Shown in pieces: positions 25,379-35,066 of a stretch of 50,671 bases of DNA (positions within the stretch are counted from its first letter, which is position 1; each line of letters begins with the position of its first letter). Below the pieces are notes generated by a model that was given only the letters and a program-made list of their open reading frames with translations, was not told the origin of the DNA and did no database searches. The position numbers were made by a program, and so were the translations under genes. The stretch comes from Labilibaculum manganireducens (GTDB taxonomy: Bacteria > Bacteroidota > Bacteroidia > Bacteroidales > Marinifilaceae): NCBI RefSeq assembly GCF_002843385.1, contig NZ_MVDE01000036.1, positions 1 through 50,671 on the forward strand, written 5' to 3'.

Positions 25379-25389
25379 TTTATTTGAAA

Positions 25390-26511
25390 TTATTTGGTGC
25401 TAATCAGCGATCCGTTCACAACTTGAGAAAACCCATCTGTTATAATTTGGTCACCTAGCGAAAGACCAGAATCAATCATCGAAACATTGTTGTAGGTTTT
25501 GGAAACAGTTACATATGTTTTTCTGGCCACAAGGTTTTTCCCCTCTTTTTTAGCTATGTAAAGGTAGTTTCCTTCAAAATCTTTTTTAATAATGATTGAA
25601 GGAACAACCATGGCATCCTGAACTTCATAATCTTTGATTTTCATTACCGAAATCAAATTTGGCTTGATCATGTGTTTTGGATTGTTAAGGTTGATTCGAA
25701 TTTTAAAACTTCTGTTTGCAGGATCAATTACATTTGATGTGCGGTAGATATTTGCTTTGGTCTGGTAATTAATAGCCGGGAAATCCAGTTCTACAGCTTC
25801 TCCTGCTTTAATAAAATTTAAGAATGATTCAGACACATCACCTTCAACATAGACTTTATCAATATTAACCAATTGAGCAAATGGAATAGAAGGTCCTGCC
25901 AATTCGCCTTTTTTCTGATGTATTTCATCAACAATACCACTAAAGGGAGCCATGATAATTGCCATATCTTTTTGAGCTTCCAAACCTTCCAGTTTGCGTT
26001 CGAATCCTTCTTTATCCGCTTTTGCCTGCAAGTATTCTATTTCAGAACCAATCTTTTGGTTCCATAAACGCTCCTGTCTTTCGAAGATTGTTGTGTTTAG
26101 TGCAAGATTGGTTTTTACTTCGTCAATTTGCTGCTGAATTTGAGATGTATTCAATTTTCCTAAAATATCACCTTTGTTCACATGCTGTCCTTCACTTACA
26201 TCAACAGAAATAATATTCCCGGCAGTTTCCGGAGTTATCGTTATGTTTTTATCGGCTTCCACATTACCGGTTACTTGTATATAATGTTCAAATTTTGATG
26301 TCGCTAATTTTTCAACAATCACATTTATCGTTTCTTCTTCGTTATTTGTACTTCGAATTTCATTTTCCAAATCTGCTATTTTGGTTTTCAAAATAGAAAG
26401 TTCTGATTTATACTGTTTTAATTGTTCAGATTTGTTCTCATTTTTTTCCGAGTTTTTTGCAGAACAGGCAAAAAGTAATGGAATAATACAGGCTATAAGT
26501 AAGTTCTTCAT
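25390..26511 (-). CDS. RND efflux adaptor (membrane-fusion) lipoprotein
   Basis: A 373-residue periplasmic adaptor. Lipobox LLFAC (Cys16), then a coiled coil (about 25-60), a split biotinyl-lipoyl domain (VTGNVEADKNITITPETAGNIISVDVSEGQHVNKGDILGKLN; and IMAPFSGIVDEIHQKKGE), an alpha-hairpin between its halves, and beta-barrel and membrane-proximal domains to the end. It joins the pump to the outer-membrane channel. The pump gene starts 11 bases downstream and the channel gene ends 29 bases upstream. Confidence 0.95.
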   Translation of the reverse strand: MKNLLIACIIPLLFACSAKNSEKNENKSEQLKQYKSELSILKTKIADLENEIRSTNNEEETINVIVEKLATSKFEHYIQVTGNVEADKNITITPETAGNIISVDVSEGQHVNKGDILGKLNTSQIQQQIDEVKTNLALNTTIFERQERLWNQKIGSEIEYLQAKADKEGFERKLEGLEAQKDMAIIMAPFSGIVDEIHQKKGELAGPSIPFAQLVNIDKVYVEGDVSESFLNFIKAGEAVELDFPAINYQTKANIYRTSNVIDPANRSFKIRINLNNPKHMIKPNLISVMKIKDYEVQDAMVVPSIIIKKDFEGNYLYIAKKEGKNLVARKTYVTVSKTYNNVSMIDSGLSLGDQIITDGFSQVVNGSLISTK

Positions 26512-26540
26512 TTAATAATGTTTTTTGTAGGATGTTAGTA

Positions 26541-27887
26541 TTACATTTTACCCAAGGCTTTTTCAAAGGCAATTTTCGAATTTAAAAGCGAGAGTGTTGA
26601 ATTAATATATGCGGAATGCGAATCCAGGTACTGTTTTTCATTTTCAGATAATTCTGTACTTGTAGATATTCCTTCCTTAAATTTGATTTGTGTTCTATCG
26701 AAAATTCGTTTGGCAATTTTTAAGCCTTCGATATCATTTTCGTATTTTTCCTGAGCATTCAACAAGTTGGTAAAGGATAGAGTTACATCCATTTTAAGAT
26801 TTTGTTGAGTCATTTCCTGTTGATTTTCCAGCTTCATAAAATTGATTTTCTCTTGCTTAATTTTTGAACGCTTTTGGCCTGCCGAAAAAATCGGCATTTT
26901 TAATTGAAATCCAAGAACTGATGATTTAAACCAGGGAACATCAGATCTGAATACATTGGTATAATCTGAACTGGTGTTTTTACCATAGTTGTAAAAGGCC
27001 GAAATAGTTGGTAAATAAGCCGCTTTTTCATTTTTTATAATCAATTCCTGCGCTTTTAATTGGGTTTCAATAATTCTGAAATCAATATGATCAGACATAT
27101 TAAAATTCGAAATTACAGGCGATTCTGTTCTAATAGGATCAACCAGTTCTTCCAGGCTATTGGTCAACTCAATTTTTTCATCAATTTCGATCCCTAAGCC
27201 AAATTTTAATATAATTAGGGAGGTTTGAATAGCTCTTTTGGCATCTGCTAATTGATTTTTATTTGTATTGAGCATCAGGCGAATTTGATCTACATCCAAT
27301 TCTTCTCTAAAACCATTTTGGTGATACGCATCAGTTTCGGTTAGGAGTTTCTGATTAATTTCGAGATTTTCCTGAACGGTTTTGTAATTTTCTTCGGCAA
27401 CCAAAACGGTAAAGTAGGCTTGAGACACAGTATTTTTAATCTCAATTTCTGATTTCTCTTTTTGATTCTGAGAAAGTTGTACAAAAACTTTGGCAGCCAT
27501 GGTTCCAACAATGTAAGATCCGTCGAAAATTTTCTGACTAACACTAACTGAAGCAGAGCTGGTATATCGCTGACCAAATTTAATTGGAGTATAAGTTCCT
27601 GGTGTGCCTCCAAAAAATTCAGAAGGAAGCAAGGAAACAGATAAATTTAGATTATTGTTGTAATCAAGAGCTGCGTCAATTTGAGGCAAACCATCTGCAA
27701 TTGTTTCCCAAACCTTTTTTCTGGCCACTTGTAAATCATATTCGGTTGCTTTTACCGAGTACGAATTCTCCAAAGCATACTGTTGTGCTTCGGCTAAGGT
27801 AAGTTTTAAGTTGGATTCAGTTTGTGCTTTTGCGGGAGTACCGAGTCCAATAAAAATCACCATTAATGCTGGTAGGATGTTTTTCAT
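26541..27887 (-). CDS. TolC-like outer-membrane efflux channel
   Basis: A 448-residue outer-membrane factor. MKNILPALMVIFIGLGTPAKA is the signal peptide, so the start is at 27887 and not at the longer frame from 27944, which would overlap tetR. The mature protein has two OEP repeats of long alpha helices and short beta strands (LTLAEAQQYALENSYSVKATEYDLQVARKKV; KQEKINFMKLENQQEMTQQNLKMDVTLSFTNLLNAQEKYENDIEGLKIAKRIFDRTQIKFKEG in the second). It forms the exit duct of the pump. It begins 4 bases after the tetR stop. Confidence 0.94.
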   Translation of the reverse strand: MKNILPALMVIFIGLGTPAKAQTESNLKLTLAEAQQYALENSYSVKATEYDLQVARKKVWETIADGLPQIDAALDYNNNLNLSVSLLPSEFFGGTPGTYTPIKFGQRYTSSASVSVSQKIFDGSYIVGTMAAKVFVQLSQNQKEKSEIEIKNTVSQAYFTVLVAEENYKTVQENLEINQKLLTETDAYHQNGFREELDVDQIRLMLNTNKNQLADAKRAIQTSLIILKFGLGIEIDEKIELTNSLEELVDPIRTESPVISNFNMSDHIDFRIIETQLKAQELIIKNEKAAYLPTISAFYNYGKNTSSDYTNVFRSDVPWFKSSVLGFQLKMPIFSAGQKRSKIKQEKINFMKLENQQEMTQQNLKMDVTLSFTNLLNAQEKYENDIEGLKIAKRIFDRTQIKFKEGISTSTELSENEKQYLDSHSAYINSTLSLLNSKIAFEKALGKM

Positions 27888-27891
27888 TGTA

Positions 27892-28500
27892 TTATTTAAA
27901 TTTATTTTTAAAATATTCAATTCCTTTATTTGTACAAATACCATAAAGATGATAGAGTGTCAATTCTCGGTGGATATCAATATTAAATACTTCTTCCATT
28001 GAAAAAACCTGATATTCGGTTGTACCAAGATTCAAGTAGAACCCAACCAAATTCTTACTAATGAAATCAATATTTAATTCCGGTCGGTATAAGCCTTCGT
28101 CAATTCCCTTTTGCAGATTATAAAGTAATTCTCGTTGAAATAGTTTAATCTTTTCATCTTTAAAATTATTCCAAATCTCCGGGTAGTATTTTTTTAGATC
28201 ATAGTCCAGAGAATCACATTTTTTAAGAATTTTTTCGTTAATAAAACTAAAAAACTCAAAATACTGGTCGAGTGCGTTTAAATTGATTATTTGATCAGAT
28301 TTAAAGGAAAACTGAGGATTCTTAATATCCCATTCGCAGGCTTCATTTATTAATTCATTTTTGTTGGTGAAATAATTGTACAATGTTTTTTTAGACATGC
28401 CCATTTTTGAAGCAATGTCATCCATACTTATGCTTTTTATACCATATTGGAAAAATAATGTCCAGCTGGCAGTAATGATATTTATTTTTTGCTCATTCAT
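27892..28500 (-). CDS. TetR-family regulator of the efflux operon
   Basis: A 202-residue repressor: N-terminal helix-turn-helix (about 6-52; ITASWTLFFQYGIKSISMDDIASKMGMSKKTLYNYFTNKNELI) and a helical ligand-binding domain. The start MNEQKIN at 28500 is preferred over an in-frame ATG at 28518 because a promoter box lies between them. As first gene of the operon, 4 bases before the channel gene, it most likely represses its own operon and is released by a pump substrate. Confidence 0.92.
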   Translation of the reverse strand: MNEQKINIITASWTLFFQYGIKSISMDDIASKMGMSKKTLYNYFTNKNELINEACEWDIKNPQFSFKSDQIINLNALDQYFEFFSFINEKILKKCDSLDYDLKKYYPEIWNNFKDEKIKLFQRELLYNLQKGIDEGLYRPELNIDFISKNLVGFYLNLGTTEYQVFSMEEVFNIDIHRELTLYHLYGICTNKGIEYFKNKFK

Positions 28501-28504
28501 TATG

Positions 28505-28512
28505 CAAATATA
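28505..28512 (-). promoter_or_regulatory. Promoter -7 box of the tetR-efflux operon
   Basis: Reads TATATTTG on the minus strand, a full match to TAnnTTTG. It ends only 5 bases before the tetR ATG, so the transcript would be leaderless or nearly so. Confidence 0.5.
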
Positions 28513-28787
28513 AATCAATAAAAAACTGCAGAAACTTTTTTTGTATTAAAAGTTTCCTTTTGATGATTAAATCTTGTTAACACTAAAGTCATTTTAATTT
28601 TATAGGTTTAATATTGCAACAATAAAAATATAGATCTTGTTTTATTTCAGATCAACTTATTAGGTAACTCTTCATATTTTATCGGTAAAAGGATTGAGAC
28701 AAGCTATTTTACAGGAAGGACTCTTTGTATTTGTGAACTAAATACTAAAACGTGAATTTTGTGGTTATTAAAGGAAAGATGATTTGT

Positions 28788-29642
28788 ATGAAAAATTTAA
28801 TAGGATTTTTTTTGTTGTTTATTGCTGGTAACAGTATCGCACAAGTTTCCTTGGTTGGAGGAGAACGTATTGATTATTTCAGCAGTTGGACTGAACGGGG
28901 AGCTAAAGTGGTTCCCTCGGGGGAAATACATCTAAGTGCATTGGCTGTAAGCAGATATGGGAATTATCCCAAAACGGAAATTAATTCTCAGTTATTACTA
29001 TTTCCATTTGCTCCTAATATTGGAGTAAAACATGAATGGTTCGGACAAAACACAATTGTTTCGACCCAACACAGCTTGTATTATCCAACGCTTGGTCTTA
29101 AATGGGCACGAAGTAGTGGATTTCAAGATCAAATCCCTAAGTCGGCAGTAGTTCCGCATATTTTTACCTTTAGAAATGAATTAATTGTTAGTCATATAAT
29201 TAATCCCCAGCCTAAAGATTGTTTTATTAAACTTCCCGATTTAGTACTTACAGGAAGGCTTGGTTTTGATTTTTCGTTAACATCAGGAGACTCTCAGTTG
29301 CCATTGCTCGATTATCATTTTTTATATCACAGAACAGCATCCTATTACAACAGCCAAAAGCTTTATTTTGCAGGAGTAGAATTGGATGGGAATGTTTACC
29401 GGAATTTTAACTTTTCGATCAATGCAGATTATTATTCTATCGATTTTAATGGCGAATGGGCTGCTGAGAGTCAGGGGAAAATTCATTGGCACCGCGATAG
29501 TAAATTTTCTGTTTCGGGAGGGTATAAATTATACTACCTGAACACCAATTACGGGTCTCAGTTTTTAGCGATGCCGGTTATCGATTTTGTCTTTAAATTG
29601 AATCATACAACCCGTCTTCAGAATGGTTTATTTAAAAAATAG
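28788..29642 (+). CDS. Secreted protein of unknown function, stop codon formed by a MITE-like element
   Basis: A 284-residue protein with signal peptide MKNLIGFFLLFIAGNSIAQ; a GTG 36 bases upstream would bury it. The mature part alternates short hydrophobic and polar residues with many aromatics (HSLYYPTLGLKW, YHFLYHRTASYYNSQKLYFAG, NFNFSINADYYSIDF), suggesting an outer-membrane beta barrel or beta-rich envelope protein. I do not recognise a family. The TAG stop is T-A of a presumed TA target plus the first G of the element at 29641-29778; without the insert the frame would continue YFYS and stop. Confidence 0.8.
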   Translation: MKNLIGFFLLFIAGNSIAQVSLVGGERIDYFSSWTERGAKVVPSGEIHLSALAVSRYGNYPKTEINSQLLLFPFAPNIGVKHEWFGQNTIVSTQHSLYYPTLGLKWARSSGFQDQIPKSAVVPHIFTFRNELIVSHIINPQPKDCFIKLPDLVLTGRLGFDFSLTSGDSQLPLLDYHFLYHRTASYYNSQKLYFAGVELDGNVYRNFNFSINADYYSIDFNGEWAAESQGKIHWHRDSKFSVSGGYKLYYLNTNYGSQFLAMPVIDFVFKLNHTTRLQNGLFKK

Positions 29643-29778
29643 AAGAGGGTGTCCAAAAAGTAAAGTTTCACTTGAAAACGTCATGTTGAGCGAAGTCGAA
29701 ACATCTGTTTTTCAAAGTAAAGATTCTTCGACAGGCTCAGAATGACAATAAGATTGAACTTTTTGGACACCCTCTTCT
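29641..29778. mobile_element. 138-bp MITE-like element with perfect terminal inverted repeats
   Basis: Bases 29641-29661 and 29758-29778 are exact 21-base complements, containing GAGGGTGTCCAAAAAGT. Flanks allow a TA duplication (TA-GAAGAGG...CCTCTTC-TA), as Tc1/mariner-IS630-type elements make. Inside is a second imperfect inverted repeat, GTCATGTTGAGCGAAGTCGAA and GACAGGCTCAGAATGAC, a motif I have seen as a common Bacteroidetes repeat. No transposase is encoded. Lying between convergent genes, the long hairpin may also terminate both transcripts. Confidence 0.8.
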
Positions 29779-29782
29779 ATTT

Positions 29783-31441
29783 TTATTCGTGATACAAACT
29801 AGTGTACAAATATCTTTTTATATTTCTTTTGGGAGTTTTTTTAAATTCCTCGGGAAATACTATGACCCGTGATATTTTCATATAGGCAGGAAAGCTTTTG
29901 TTTAAAATTTGCTTGTCTTTATTAAGTGCCTCTTCAATTTCGTCTTTGTTTAATCCTTCCGCATCACAAGCTTCGTAATCCGGATAGATCAGTGCAATTA
30001 GCTTGTGATCTTTATCATCAGTAACAATTGATTCCTGAATAAACGGCATATTATTTAAGCATGCTTCAATTTCTTCCGGATAGATATTCTGTCCGGATGG
30101 ACCAAGCAGCATATTCTTACATCTGCCTTTGATGTATATGTTATCGTCTTTATCAATGATTCCAAGATCACCTGTTCCCAACCAACCGTCCTTATCAAGA
30201 GCTTCTTTTGTCGCTTCAGAATTTTTGTAGTAGCCTTTCATTACGTTGGAGCCCTTCACCTGAATTTCACCAACAATATTAAACGGATCGTCAGATTTGA
30301 TTCTAACCTGCATGCGATCAACTACTTTCCCACAGGAATGTGCACGAAATTTACTGTTTGGACTATAACTAATTAATGGACCACACTCCGTCATTCCGTA
30401 ACCAACAGAAAATGGAAATTCTATTTTTAGAAGAAAATCTTCCACTTCTTTGCTTAAGGCCGCGCCTCCAATAATCACTTCGATAAATTTCCCGCCAAAG
30501 GTTTCTGTGAGTGAATTTCGAATCTTTTTGTAAATTTTCTTTTCCAGTAATGGAATCTTAAGCATCAGTTTCACTCTTCTGCTTTCCAATACAGGCAATA
30601 TTCTTTTTTTATAGATTTTCTCCATTATAAGAGGAACCAAACAGATTAACCGAGGTTGTACTTCCTGAAAGGCTTTGGTTATTATTTGAGGAGTTGGCAC
30701 TCTTGAGAGAAATATAACATGACAACCACAACAGAATTCGGTGAGGAATTCGAACATACAGCCGAATACATGTGCCAATGGCAAAAATGAAACGATCTTG
30801 TCCTGAGGACGGAAATCCATATAATCGAAGCCGATTTGTATATTCGAATACAGAGACTCATAGGCCAGCATTACTCCTTTCGAAAATCCGGATGTTCCTG
30901 ATGTATACGATAAAACTGCAATATCTTCATCTTTAGGATTGGCGTAATCCAGTTTGTTTTTATCAACCCTATTTTTTAGTGATTCTGCATTGGCTTTTTC
31001 AACTGATTTTTTCAATTTGTCGCACGATGAACAAAAAACGTTATAATCCTCCAATGAAATAATACCTTTCAGTTTTTCAATTTTTGAATCATCAATTTTA
31101 TTGAAAATATTTTCGGTCGTAAAAAGTAATGTAGATTCGGAATGGTTAACAATGTGATGAATATCGCTGGAATTAAAATCGGGGAGAATGGGTACAATTA
31201 CAGCTCCATAAGTTATGGTTCCCAAATAAGTAACGGCCCAATTGTTTAAATTACGACCAATAACTGCAATTTTGTCTCCTTTTTTTATTCCTAACTCTTT
31301 AAAAAGAAGATGCATCCAATGTATTCTTTGAGCAACTTCCTGATAAGTTAAGGTGTCTTTTTGGTAATTGGTAAATGCTGGTTGCTCCCAGTTTTTATGT
31401 ATGGTTTTTCGAATCTTTTCGATTAACTTATTCTCAATCAT
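29783..31441 (-). CDS. Long-chain fatty acid-CoA ligase (AMP-binding)
   Basis: A 552-residue ANL-superfamily enzyme that activates fatty acids to acyl-CoA through an acyl-AMP. Seen: ATP-binding loop YTSGTSGFSKGVML (about 177-190), LPLAHVFG, the A5 motif GYGMTECGPL, the A7 region WLGTGDLGIIDKDDNIYIKGRCKNM, and the catalytic Lys near KKTPKRNIKRYLY at the C-terminus. Somewhat shorter than the 600-residue long-chain type. It stands alone; its stop is five bases from the MITE-like element. Confidence 0.9.
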   Translation of the reverse strand: MIENKLIEKIRKTIHKNWEQPAFTNYQKDTLTYQEVAQRIHWMHLLFKELGIKKGDKIAVIGRNLNNWAVTYLGTITYGAVIVPILPDFNSSDIHHIVNHSESTLLFTTENIFNKIDDSKIEKLKGIISLEDYNVFCSSCDKLKKSVEKANAESLKNRVDKNKLDYANPKDEDIAVLSYTSGTSGFSKGVMLAYESLYSNIQIGFDYMDFRPQDKIVSFLPLAHVFGCMFEFLTEFCCGCHVIFLSRVPTPQIITKAFQEVQPRLICLVPLIMEKIYKKRILPVLESRRVKLMLKIPLLEKKIYKKIRNSLTETFGGKFIEVIIGGAALSKEVEDFLLKIEFPFSVGYGMTECGPLISYSPNSKFRAHSCGKVVDRMQVRIKSDDPFNIVGEIQVKGSNVMKGYYKNSEATKEALDKDGWLGTGDLGIIDKDDNIYIKGRCKNMLLGPSGQNIYPEEIEACLNNMPFIQESIVTDDKDHKLIALIYPDYEACDAEGLNKDEIEEALNKDKQILNKSFPAYMKISRVIVFPEEFKKTPKRNIKRYLYTSLYHE

Positions 31442-31677
31442 ATACTTACTGATTATTTGAAGGCCTTAAAGATACTAATCTTGACAAAAAATCATAATCA
31501 TACTTGTATTAAATTCCTTTGTGATATAAATAAGTGTCATTAAATCAATCGTTTGCACAACTGCCTTATTGTTGAAAAAAAAAGGTATTTCAGTTTATTA
31601 AGAGAATAAATATCCAGTTTGTCTTACGATTTTGACTGATTATTTACTTAATAAGACCATAATTGAATCCAATTTTA

Positions 31678-31685
31678 TATTTTTG
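31678..31685 (+). promoter_or_regulatory. Promoter -7 box of asnS
   Basis: TATTTTTG matches TAnnTTTG, 33 bases before the ATG. No clear -33 box at ideal distance. Confidence 0.45.
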
Positions 31686-31718
31686 TAAACTTATTATCTC
31701 ATTAACCAGTAATATAAA

Positions 31719-33164
31719 ATGGAACAGAAAAGAATTAAGATCAAAAAGCTGTTGATTTCAAATGAAGTTGGCAGTGAAGTAAATGTGAAAGGTTGGGTTA
31801 GAACCAAGCGTGGAAATAAGCAAATTAATTTTATCGCTTTAAATGATGGTTCTACTATTAATAATCTTCAGATCGTTGTTGATGTTCCAAATTTTAATGA
31901 GGATTTATTAAAGAAAATTTCTACCGGGGCAGCAATTTCTGTTGTTGGAGAGGTTATCGCATCGCAGGGAAGCGGACAAAGTGTTGAGATTTCTGCTACA
32001 AAAATTGAGGTTTTAGGTGTTGCCGACCCCGAAAAATACCCACTTCAACCAAAGAAACATTCTTTGGAATTTTTGAGAGAAAAAGCGCATTTACGTTTTC
32101 GTACCAGTACATTTAGTGCGGTTTTCCGTATTCGCCATGCAATGGCTTTTGCGGTGCACGAATTCTTTAATAAAAAAGGCTTTTTCTATATGCATACGCC
32201 GCTTATTACAGGTTCGGATGCTGAAGGTGCCGGTGAAATGTTTAGAGTAAGTACTTTGGATGCTAAAAATCCACCTTTAAACGAGGATGGAAGCATTAAT
32301 TATAAGGAAGATTTCTTCGGGAAGGAAACGAATCTTACAGTTTCCGGTCAGTTGGAAGGTGAATTGGGAGCAATGGCTTTGGGAGAAATTTATACTTTTG
32401 GTCCTACATTCCGGGCTGAAAATTCAAATACAACCCGTCATCTGGCAGAGTTCTGGATGATAGAACCTGAAATGGCTTTCTATGATATCACCGATAACAT
32501 GGATTTGGCCGAAGAGTTTTTAAAGTATATGATTAAATATGCTTTGGATAACTGTATGGAAGATCTTGAATTTTTGAGTAAGAGATTAAAAGAAGAGGAA
32601 AAAGGGAAAAAAGCAGATGAACAATCAATGGAATTGATTGAGAAATTGAAATTTGTTTTGGAGAACGACTTTGTTCGTTTAACTTATACTGAGGCAATTG
32701 ATATTCTTCGTAACTCTCAGCCCAATAAAAAGAAGAAATTCCAATATTTGATTGATGGTTGGGGAGCTGATCTGCAGTCGGAGCATGAGAGATATCTGGT
32801 AGAGAAGAAATTCATGAAACCGGTTATCTTGATTGATTATCCAAAGGAGATTAAATCTTTCTATATGAAACAAAATGAGGATGGAAAAACTGTAGCTGCT
32901 ATGGATATTCTATTCCCGGGAATTGGTGAGATTATTGGAGGATCGCAGCGTGAGGAAGATTTGGATAAATTGGTGACCCGTATGAAAGAAATGGGTATAC
33001 CTGCTGAAGATATGGATTGGTATTTAGATACCAGAAGATTCGGAACAGCTACTCATAGTGGTTTTGGATTAGGATTTGAAAGAATGATGTTGTTTGTTAC
33101 CGGAATGGGTAATATCCGCGACGTAATTCCTTTCCCAAGAACTCCAAAAAATGCTGAGTTTTAA
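31719..33164 (+). CDS. asnS: Asparaginyl-tRNA synthetase
   Basis: A 481-residue class IIb synthetase that attaches asparagine to tRNA-Asn. N-terminal OB-fold anticodon-binding domain (about 1-110, [23 protein letters not shown]), then the catalytic domain with motif 2 [24 protein letters not shown] and motif 3 [27 protein letters not shown]. The AEFWMIEPE stretch and the [14 protein letters not shown] loop distinguish AsnRS from AspRS. Length is typical for bacteria. A terminator follows. Confidence 0.97.
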   Translation: MEQKRIKIKKLLISNEVGSEVNVKGWVRTKRGNKQINFIALNDGSTINNLQIVVDVPNFNEDLLKKISTGAAISVVGEVIASQGSGQSVEISATKIEVLGVADPEKYPLQPKKHSLEFLREKAHLRFRTSTFSAVFRIRHAMAFAVHEFFNKKGFFYMHTPLITGSDAEGAGEMFRVSTLDAKNPPLNEDGSINYKEDFFGKETNLTVSGQLEGELGAMALGEIYTFGPTFRAENSNTTRHLAEFWMIEPEMAFYDITDNMDLAEEFLKYMIKYALDNCMEDLEFLSKRLKEEEKGKKADEQSMELIEKLKFVLENDFVRLTYTEAIDILRNSQPNKKKKFQYLIDGWGADLQSEHERYLVEKKFMKPVILIDYPKEIKSFYMKQNEDGKTVAAMDILFPGIGEIIGGSQREEDLDKLVTRMKEMGIPAEDMDWYLDTRRFGTATHSGFGLGFERMMLFVTGMGNIRDVIPFPRTPKNAEF

Positions 33165-33188
33165 GAGGGTAAAAATCAAATGATATTG

Positions 33189-33221
33189 AAAACCGTATTG
33201 CATATGTAGTACGGTTTTTTT
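33189..33221 (+). terminator. Rho-independent terminator of asnS
   Basis: Stem AAAACCGTA with TACGGTTTT, 12-base loop, then further T. Confidence 0.85.
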
Positions 33222-33484
33222 GTGCTCTAAATTATGAATGTTGAAATTGAAATTTGGGGTTTTATTGGATGTTTTATCCTGATAAGGCAAAGCCTGACAG
33301 AATTATTTATAAAAAAAACGATGAACTAAGCTACTTATTTTGAGCTTTTTGAGTACACCTGTTATGCTTAAGATTTTGATACTTACCACTTATGGCTTGA
33401 AAATTGTACTTGAGTGATGATCTTCTTGTAAGTTCACAAGAGAATATGTACCTTGCTTCATTCAAAAAAAAGAACGGAATCAGT

Positions 33485-34939
33485 ATGCTAAAGCAAAGTT
33501 TACAGCAAAAGTTATTACAGAAATTATCGCCTCAGCAAATTCAGGTGATAAAATTGTTGGAGCTTCCAACTTTGCAGCTTGAAGAGCGAATTAAAAAGGA
33601 GTTGGAAGAGAATCCTGTTCTGGAAGAAGGAAATAATGAAGAGGATTATCAGGATGATAATCAATCTGATGAAGCTCCGGAGAAAGACAAGGATCAGGAA
33701 GAATTTTCTTTGGAAGATTATATGAATGATGAAGATACTCCATCTTATAAACTTTCTGCACAAAATTATTCGCAGGATGACAAGCACGAAGAAATCCCTT
33801 TTTCGGGAGGAACAACTTTTCATGAATTGCTGATATCACAATTGGGATTGCGCATTCTTACTCCAGAAAAATATGCTTTAACGGAATATCTGATTGGAAA
33901 TATTGATGAAGACGGATACCTGCGAAGAGAGATTGAAAGTATTGTGGATGACTTGGCTTTTTCGATGGGAGTTGAAACTTCTTATGAAGAATTAGTGGAA
34001 TTGTTACGGGTAATCCAGGATTTTGATCCGGCAGGAGTTGGTGCACGCGACTTGCAGGAGTGCTTGCTTCTTCAGATTGAACGCAAAGGGAAATTTAATC
34101 CAGATGTAAAATTAGCTAAGCTGATTCTGAAAAAGAATTTTGAAGAGTTTACCAAAAAGCACTACGATAAAATTCAGAAGAGAGTTGGCGCAAGTGATGA
34201 AGATTTTAAATGTGCTGTTGACGAAATTTTAAAGTTAAATCCAAAACCGGGAAGCACATTCAATAACCCATTAGATAAAGCATCGCCTACTATTATTCCC
34301 GATTTTATATTGGAAGAAGAAGATGGTGATTTGTTGCTTAGTTTGAATTCACGAAATGTTCCCGAACTGCATATTAGCAGAGCTTATTCCGAGATGCTCG
34401 AGGATTATTCCGGCAATAAGAAAAATCAGTCACGAGAGAATAAAGACGCTGTTATGTTTGTGAAGCAAAAGCTTGATTCTGCAAAATGGTTTATTGATGC
34501 AATTAAACAAAGACAAAATACATTGTTGATAAGTATGAACGCGATTATTGATTTTCAGCGGGAATATTTTCTGGAAGGTGATGAACGTAAACTCAGACCA
34601 ATGATTTTGAAAGATATTGCTGAAATAACAGGGCTGGATATTTCAACTATATCACGGGTATCAAATTCGAAATACATACAAACTCATTTTGGTATTTTTT
34701 CCTTAAAATATTTCTTCTCAGAAGGTTTGCAAACCGATTCGGGAGAAGAGGTTTCGACTCGTGAGATAAAGAAGATATTACAGGAGTGTATTGATAATGA
34801 GGACAAGAAGAAGCCATTAACTGATGATAAGTTAGCCGTTATTTTAAAGGAAAAATCGTATCTGATAGCCAGGCGTACTGTAGCTAAATACAGGGAACAA
34901 TTAAATATTCCTGTGGCCAGATTAAGAAAAGAATTATAA
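33485..34939 (+). CDS. rpoN: RNA polymerase sigma-54 factor
   Basis: A 484-residue sigma-54 from the ATG at 33485 (MLKQSLQQKLLQKLSPQQIQ, the usual N-terminus that meets activators); longer frames upstream lack homology. Region II is strongly acidic (about 45-110). The core-binding domain and helix-turn-helix follow, and the RpoN box ARRTVAKYRE lies near the C-terminus. It needs AAA+ activator proteins for open-complex formation; none is encoded in the window. Confidence 0.96.
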   Translation: MLKQSLQQKLLQKLSPQQIQVIKLLELPTLQLEERIKKELEENPVLEEGNNEEDYQDDNQSDEAPEKDKDQEEFSLEDYMNDEDTPSYKLSAQNYSQDDKHEEIPFSGGTTFHELLISQLGLRILTPEKYALTEYLIGNIDEDGYLRREIESIVDDLAFSMGVETSYEELVELLRVIQDFDPAGVGARDLQECLLLQIERKGKFNPDVKLAKLILKKNFEEFTKKHYDKIQKRVGASDEDFKCAVDEILKLNPKPGSTFNNPLDKASPTIIPDFILEEEDGDLLLSLNSRNVPELHISRAYSEMLEDYSGNKKNQSRENKDAVMFVKQKLDSAKWFIDAIKQRQNTLLISMNAIIDFQREYFLEGDERKLRPMILKDIAEITGLDISTISRVSNSKYIQTHFGIFSLKYFFSEGLQTDSGEEVSTREIKKILQECIDNEDKKKPLTDDKLAVILKEKSYLIARRTVAKYREQLNIPVARLRKEL

Positions 34940-34963
34940 ATTTTGTTAAAGAATAAACGAGTT

Positions 34964-34996
34964 GGTGCAAAGACAATTATCTTTGCACCTTTGTTT
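34964..34996 (+). terminator. Rho-independent terminator of rpoN
   Basis: Perfect 10-bp stem GGTGCAAAGA with TCTTTGCACC, loop CAATTA, then TTTGTTTT. Confidence 0.88.
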
Positions 34997-35066
34997 TGTT
35001 AAAGGGCTTGGATAAATGATGTAATCTTTTTCCACATTTTCTATTCTGCATTTTAAATCTACTATT

